From: Marinoscillum pacificum
Lineage (GTDB): Bacteria; Bacteroidota; Bacteroidia; Cytophagales; Cyclobacteriaceae
Assembly: GCF_024714495.1 (NCBI RefSeq)
Contig: NZ_JAMZMJ010000011.1
Span: 1-64,000, forward strand
Reading direction: 5' to 3'
DNA: 64,000 bases
This document shows positions 62,264 through 64,000 of the stretch, in pieces. The notes under the pieces are model-generated. The model had not been told where the DNA came from. It saw nothing but the letters and a program-made list of their open reading frames with translations, and ran no database searches. The translations under genes were made by a program, and so were the position numbers. The stretch's first letter is position 1, and each line of letters starts with the position of its first letter.

Positions 62264-63832
62264 TTAATTACCTGAATCGATGGCTTGCTTGCTCCACCAC
62301 ACTGGGGTCAACATGTTGTTGTCGCCACCCATTCTAGCCAATGCTGCTTCTGCATTGTCTGAATTGGTTGCCATAGTTGTAGTAGGGTAAGCAAACCGAG
62401 TAGGCAAAGTGTAATTATTAAAGACAGTACCAGCTCCAATAGTCAACTCAGGATATCCTGTTCTGCGGTACTCATGATAGGCTTCCATGCCAATCCAGAA
62501 TAGCGCCAAATGTTTTTGATTAGCAATTAACTCCGCTTTATTAGCAGCTCCAGACCAGGAAGCTAACTCAGAGTTAAGGAATGTAGTGATATCCTCATCT
62601 GTTATAGAAACGGGCGCTTCACTGTAGTCACCAAACTCAGCCCATTTTTGGATAGATGCAGTCACAGCATTGGTATAGTAAGTTTGTGCCGCAGTTTCTC
62701 CACCACTGATTAGACCATTTAGGGCTGCTTCAGCCAATATGAACTGTACTTCTGCATAATCCATGAACCAGCCTGGAGCATCTGCTCTACAGAATACCGC
62801 CGCATTGAGCCAAGAGCTTCCCCGATCAACTACTGTGCGTTCTTCTTCCGTACACCCCGCTACCGTACCTATCCACAAGCTGTCAGGATTTGTATCAATG
62901 CTTGGGTTTTTCTTAGCAAAAATCGCCAGACGAGGGTCCTCAAAAGTTTGATCACTTCCTTCAGTTACCACAGTCATTTTAATCAACTGCTCTGTGATCT
63001 TCCTACCAGAGCTAGTCAGATCACCTTCACTACTCAAGGCAAACTCATTCCTATAAGGATCATTCCCTGAAAACTGAACAGTTGCATTATCTGCATTGGA
63101 AGTGAATATAGGGTATTGACCAGGGCTGTCGATTATGGTCTGAATTTTCGCACCTGCTTGCATTTCAGCTCTGCCACTCACACGGCATAGCAATCTCAGG
63201 TACAGCGAGTTATTGAACTTTCTCCAACCGGCCATATCACCACCATACATACCATCCAGTGCTGGTTTAATGAATATGGGATCTGTGGCATATAGGTCAT
63301 TAGCTGTCTCCAAATCCGCAAACATTTGCTGATACACCTCCATTTGAGAATCAAACTTCGGCTTAGTTGTTCCTCCAAATCGCGCCATAAACGCTTCTGA
63401 ATAAGGAATATCGCCAAACATGTCTGTCAAATTGGACATATAAAGAACTTTCAATGTTAAAGCAATGGCCTGAAGGGATGCATCCTCCTGCTCTACACTC
63501 AAATCATACATATGAAGGGCATTGTTGGCATAGCGTGCATACAGATTCCATACACTCTGCCAGTTGCCGTCACTGATAAAGTATCTGTGCTCCTGACGTG
63601 TAGTACCGCCTGTGAAGGCTGTGAACTGTATCAGCTCATTATTCCAAAACCAGGTATAATTAAGCCATGCATTAGCTCCATTGTAAAGCAATGGCTCGAA
63701 CATGCCACTCGCTTTGATATCCCCAACATTGGTCGTATTGGGATTCGTATTGATTTCTTCAAAATCGGAGGTACAGCCAAGTACAGCAATAGCCAACCAT
63801 CCAAATATTACTATTCGACTAAATTTATTCAT
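62264..63832 (-). CDS. SusD/RagB-family outer-membrane lipoprotein (second locus)
   Basis: This 522-residue protein has a lipoprotein signal (FGWLAIAVLGCTSDF) and the SusD-2-type helical fold (NTNPNTTNVGDIKASGMFEP, AIALTLKVLYMSNLTDMFGDIPYSEAF, FILAEAALNG). It is paired with a SusC gene whose end lies 14 bases upstream. Its substrate differs from the starch locus and cannot be assigned from the sequence alone. Confidence 0.94.
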   Translation of the reverse strand: MNKFSRIVIFGWLAIAVLGCTSDFEEINTNPNTTNVGDIKASGMFEPLLYNGANAWLNYTWFWNNELIQFTAFTGGTTRQEHRYFISDGNWQSVWNLYARYANNALHMYDLSVEQEDASLQAIALTLKVLYMSNLTDMFGDIPYSEAFMARFGGTTKPKFDSQMEVYQQMFADLETANDLYATDPIFIKPALDGMYGGDMAGWRKFNNSLYLRLLCRVSGRAEMQAGAKIQTIIDSPGQYPIFTSNADNATVQFSGNDPYRNEFALSSEGDLTSSGRKITEQLIKMTVVTEGSDQTFEDPRLAIFAKKNPSIDTNPDSLWIGTVAGCTEEERTVVDRGSSWLNAAVFCRADAPGWFMDYAEVQFILAEAALNGLISGGETAAQTYYTNAVTASIQKWAEFGDYSEAPVSITDEDITTFLNSELASWSGAANKAELIANQKHLALFWIGMEAYHEYRRTGYPELTIGAGTVFNNYTLPTRFAYPTTTMATNSDNAEAALARMGGDNNMLTPVWWSKQAIDSGN

Positions 63833-63846
63833 CGGAATGTTTCTTA

Positions 63847-63999
63847 TTAAAATGATAGTTGCACATTGACACCATAAGTTCTGGACATAGGAAAGGCCAT
63901 CGATTCTATTCCCTTATAGATATTAGAACCATTGAGCATCCCGGTATCAGGATCGTATTGAGGAAACTCCGTCAGACAAAACACATTGGTAGCAAATAC
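63847..63999 (-). CDS. C-terminus of SusC/RagA-type TonB-dependent receptor (partial)
   Basis: The frame enters from the right window edge and ends at 63847. The 50 residues (FATNVFCLTEFPQYDPDTG, then FPMSRTYGVNVQLSF) are the last strands of a SusC-type barrel, with the closing aromatic residue needed for outer-membrane insertion. It pairs with the SusD-type gene at 62264. Confidence 0.88.
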   Translation of the reverse strand, partial: VFATNVFCLTEFPQYDPDTGMLNGSNIYKGIESMAFPMSRTYGVNVQLSF

Positions 64000-64000
64000 T

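Overview
The window looks like the chromosome of a marine-type member of the Bacteroidota (Cytophagales-like). It has AT-rich DNA, two SusC/SusD-type glycan uptake loci, a type IX secretion sorting domain, LytTR-type two-component regulators, a BlaI/BlaR pair, lipoproteins and no sigma70/Shine-Dalgarno look. The genus cannot be fixed from the sequence alone.

Region 1 (1-850) holds the tail of an FtsX-type permease, a small inverted-repeat element and a small membrane protein. Region 2 (856-12980) is the unusual part. A XerC/IntI-like tyrosine recombinase, broken by a 16-bp insertion, is followed by ten single-gene cassettes that all read in the + direction. Between the cassettes lie long hairpin-forming repeats that resemble integron attC sites. 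The first ~10 bases of each cassette are the reverse complement of ~10 bases just after (or overlapping) its own stop codon, and they start or end in GTT/AAC. This is the pattern expected if every unit once existed as a circle with a folded attC-like site. Cargo includes a TIR-like protein, small secreted proteins, a TonB C-terminal domain protein, a plug-only TonB-receptor-like protein, a serine beta-lactamase-family hydrolase, an FGE-fold protein and an OmpA-family lipoprotein. The recombinase is dead and several cores have lost the GTT, so this copy appears frozen.

Region 3 (13111-29002) is housekeeping and regulatory: rlmF, a BlaI/BlaR1-type repressor-sensor pair with three regularly spaced operators, an AI-2E-type transporter, an OxyR-like regulator divergent from an esterase, and a four-gene set of two oxidoreductases with two paralogous AraC regulators. 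Each oxidoreductase gene has a 21-bp-spaced direct repeat at the same distance from its start. Secreted and lipoprotein genes, a TlpA-like thioredoxin and a GNAT acetyltransferase follow.

Region 4 (29020-41976) carries an RND efflux operon (TolC, adaptor, pump, beta-barrel) next to a LytS-like kinase and a LytTR response regulator frameshifted at its phospho-acceptor motif. Outer-membrane and DUF proteins and a CPBP protease complete it.

Region 5 (41978-57628) is a starch/maltodextrin utilisation locus on the - strand: a SusR-like regulator, a large secreted multidomain GH13 amylase, GH97, SusC, SusD, a SusE-like protein and a lipoprotein GH13. The two transcription starts inferred upstream of the large GH13 and of GH97 share a ~110-bp promoter block. 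Region 6 (57785-64000) is a second SusC/SusD locus, cut by the window end. Its cargo is a BACON-domain lipoprotein, a novel secreted protein and a Tat-like calcineurin phosphoesterase. No rRNA, tRNA or CRISPR array was recognised.
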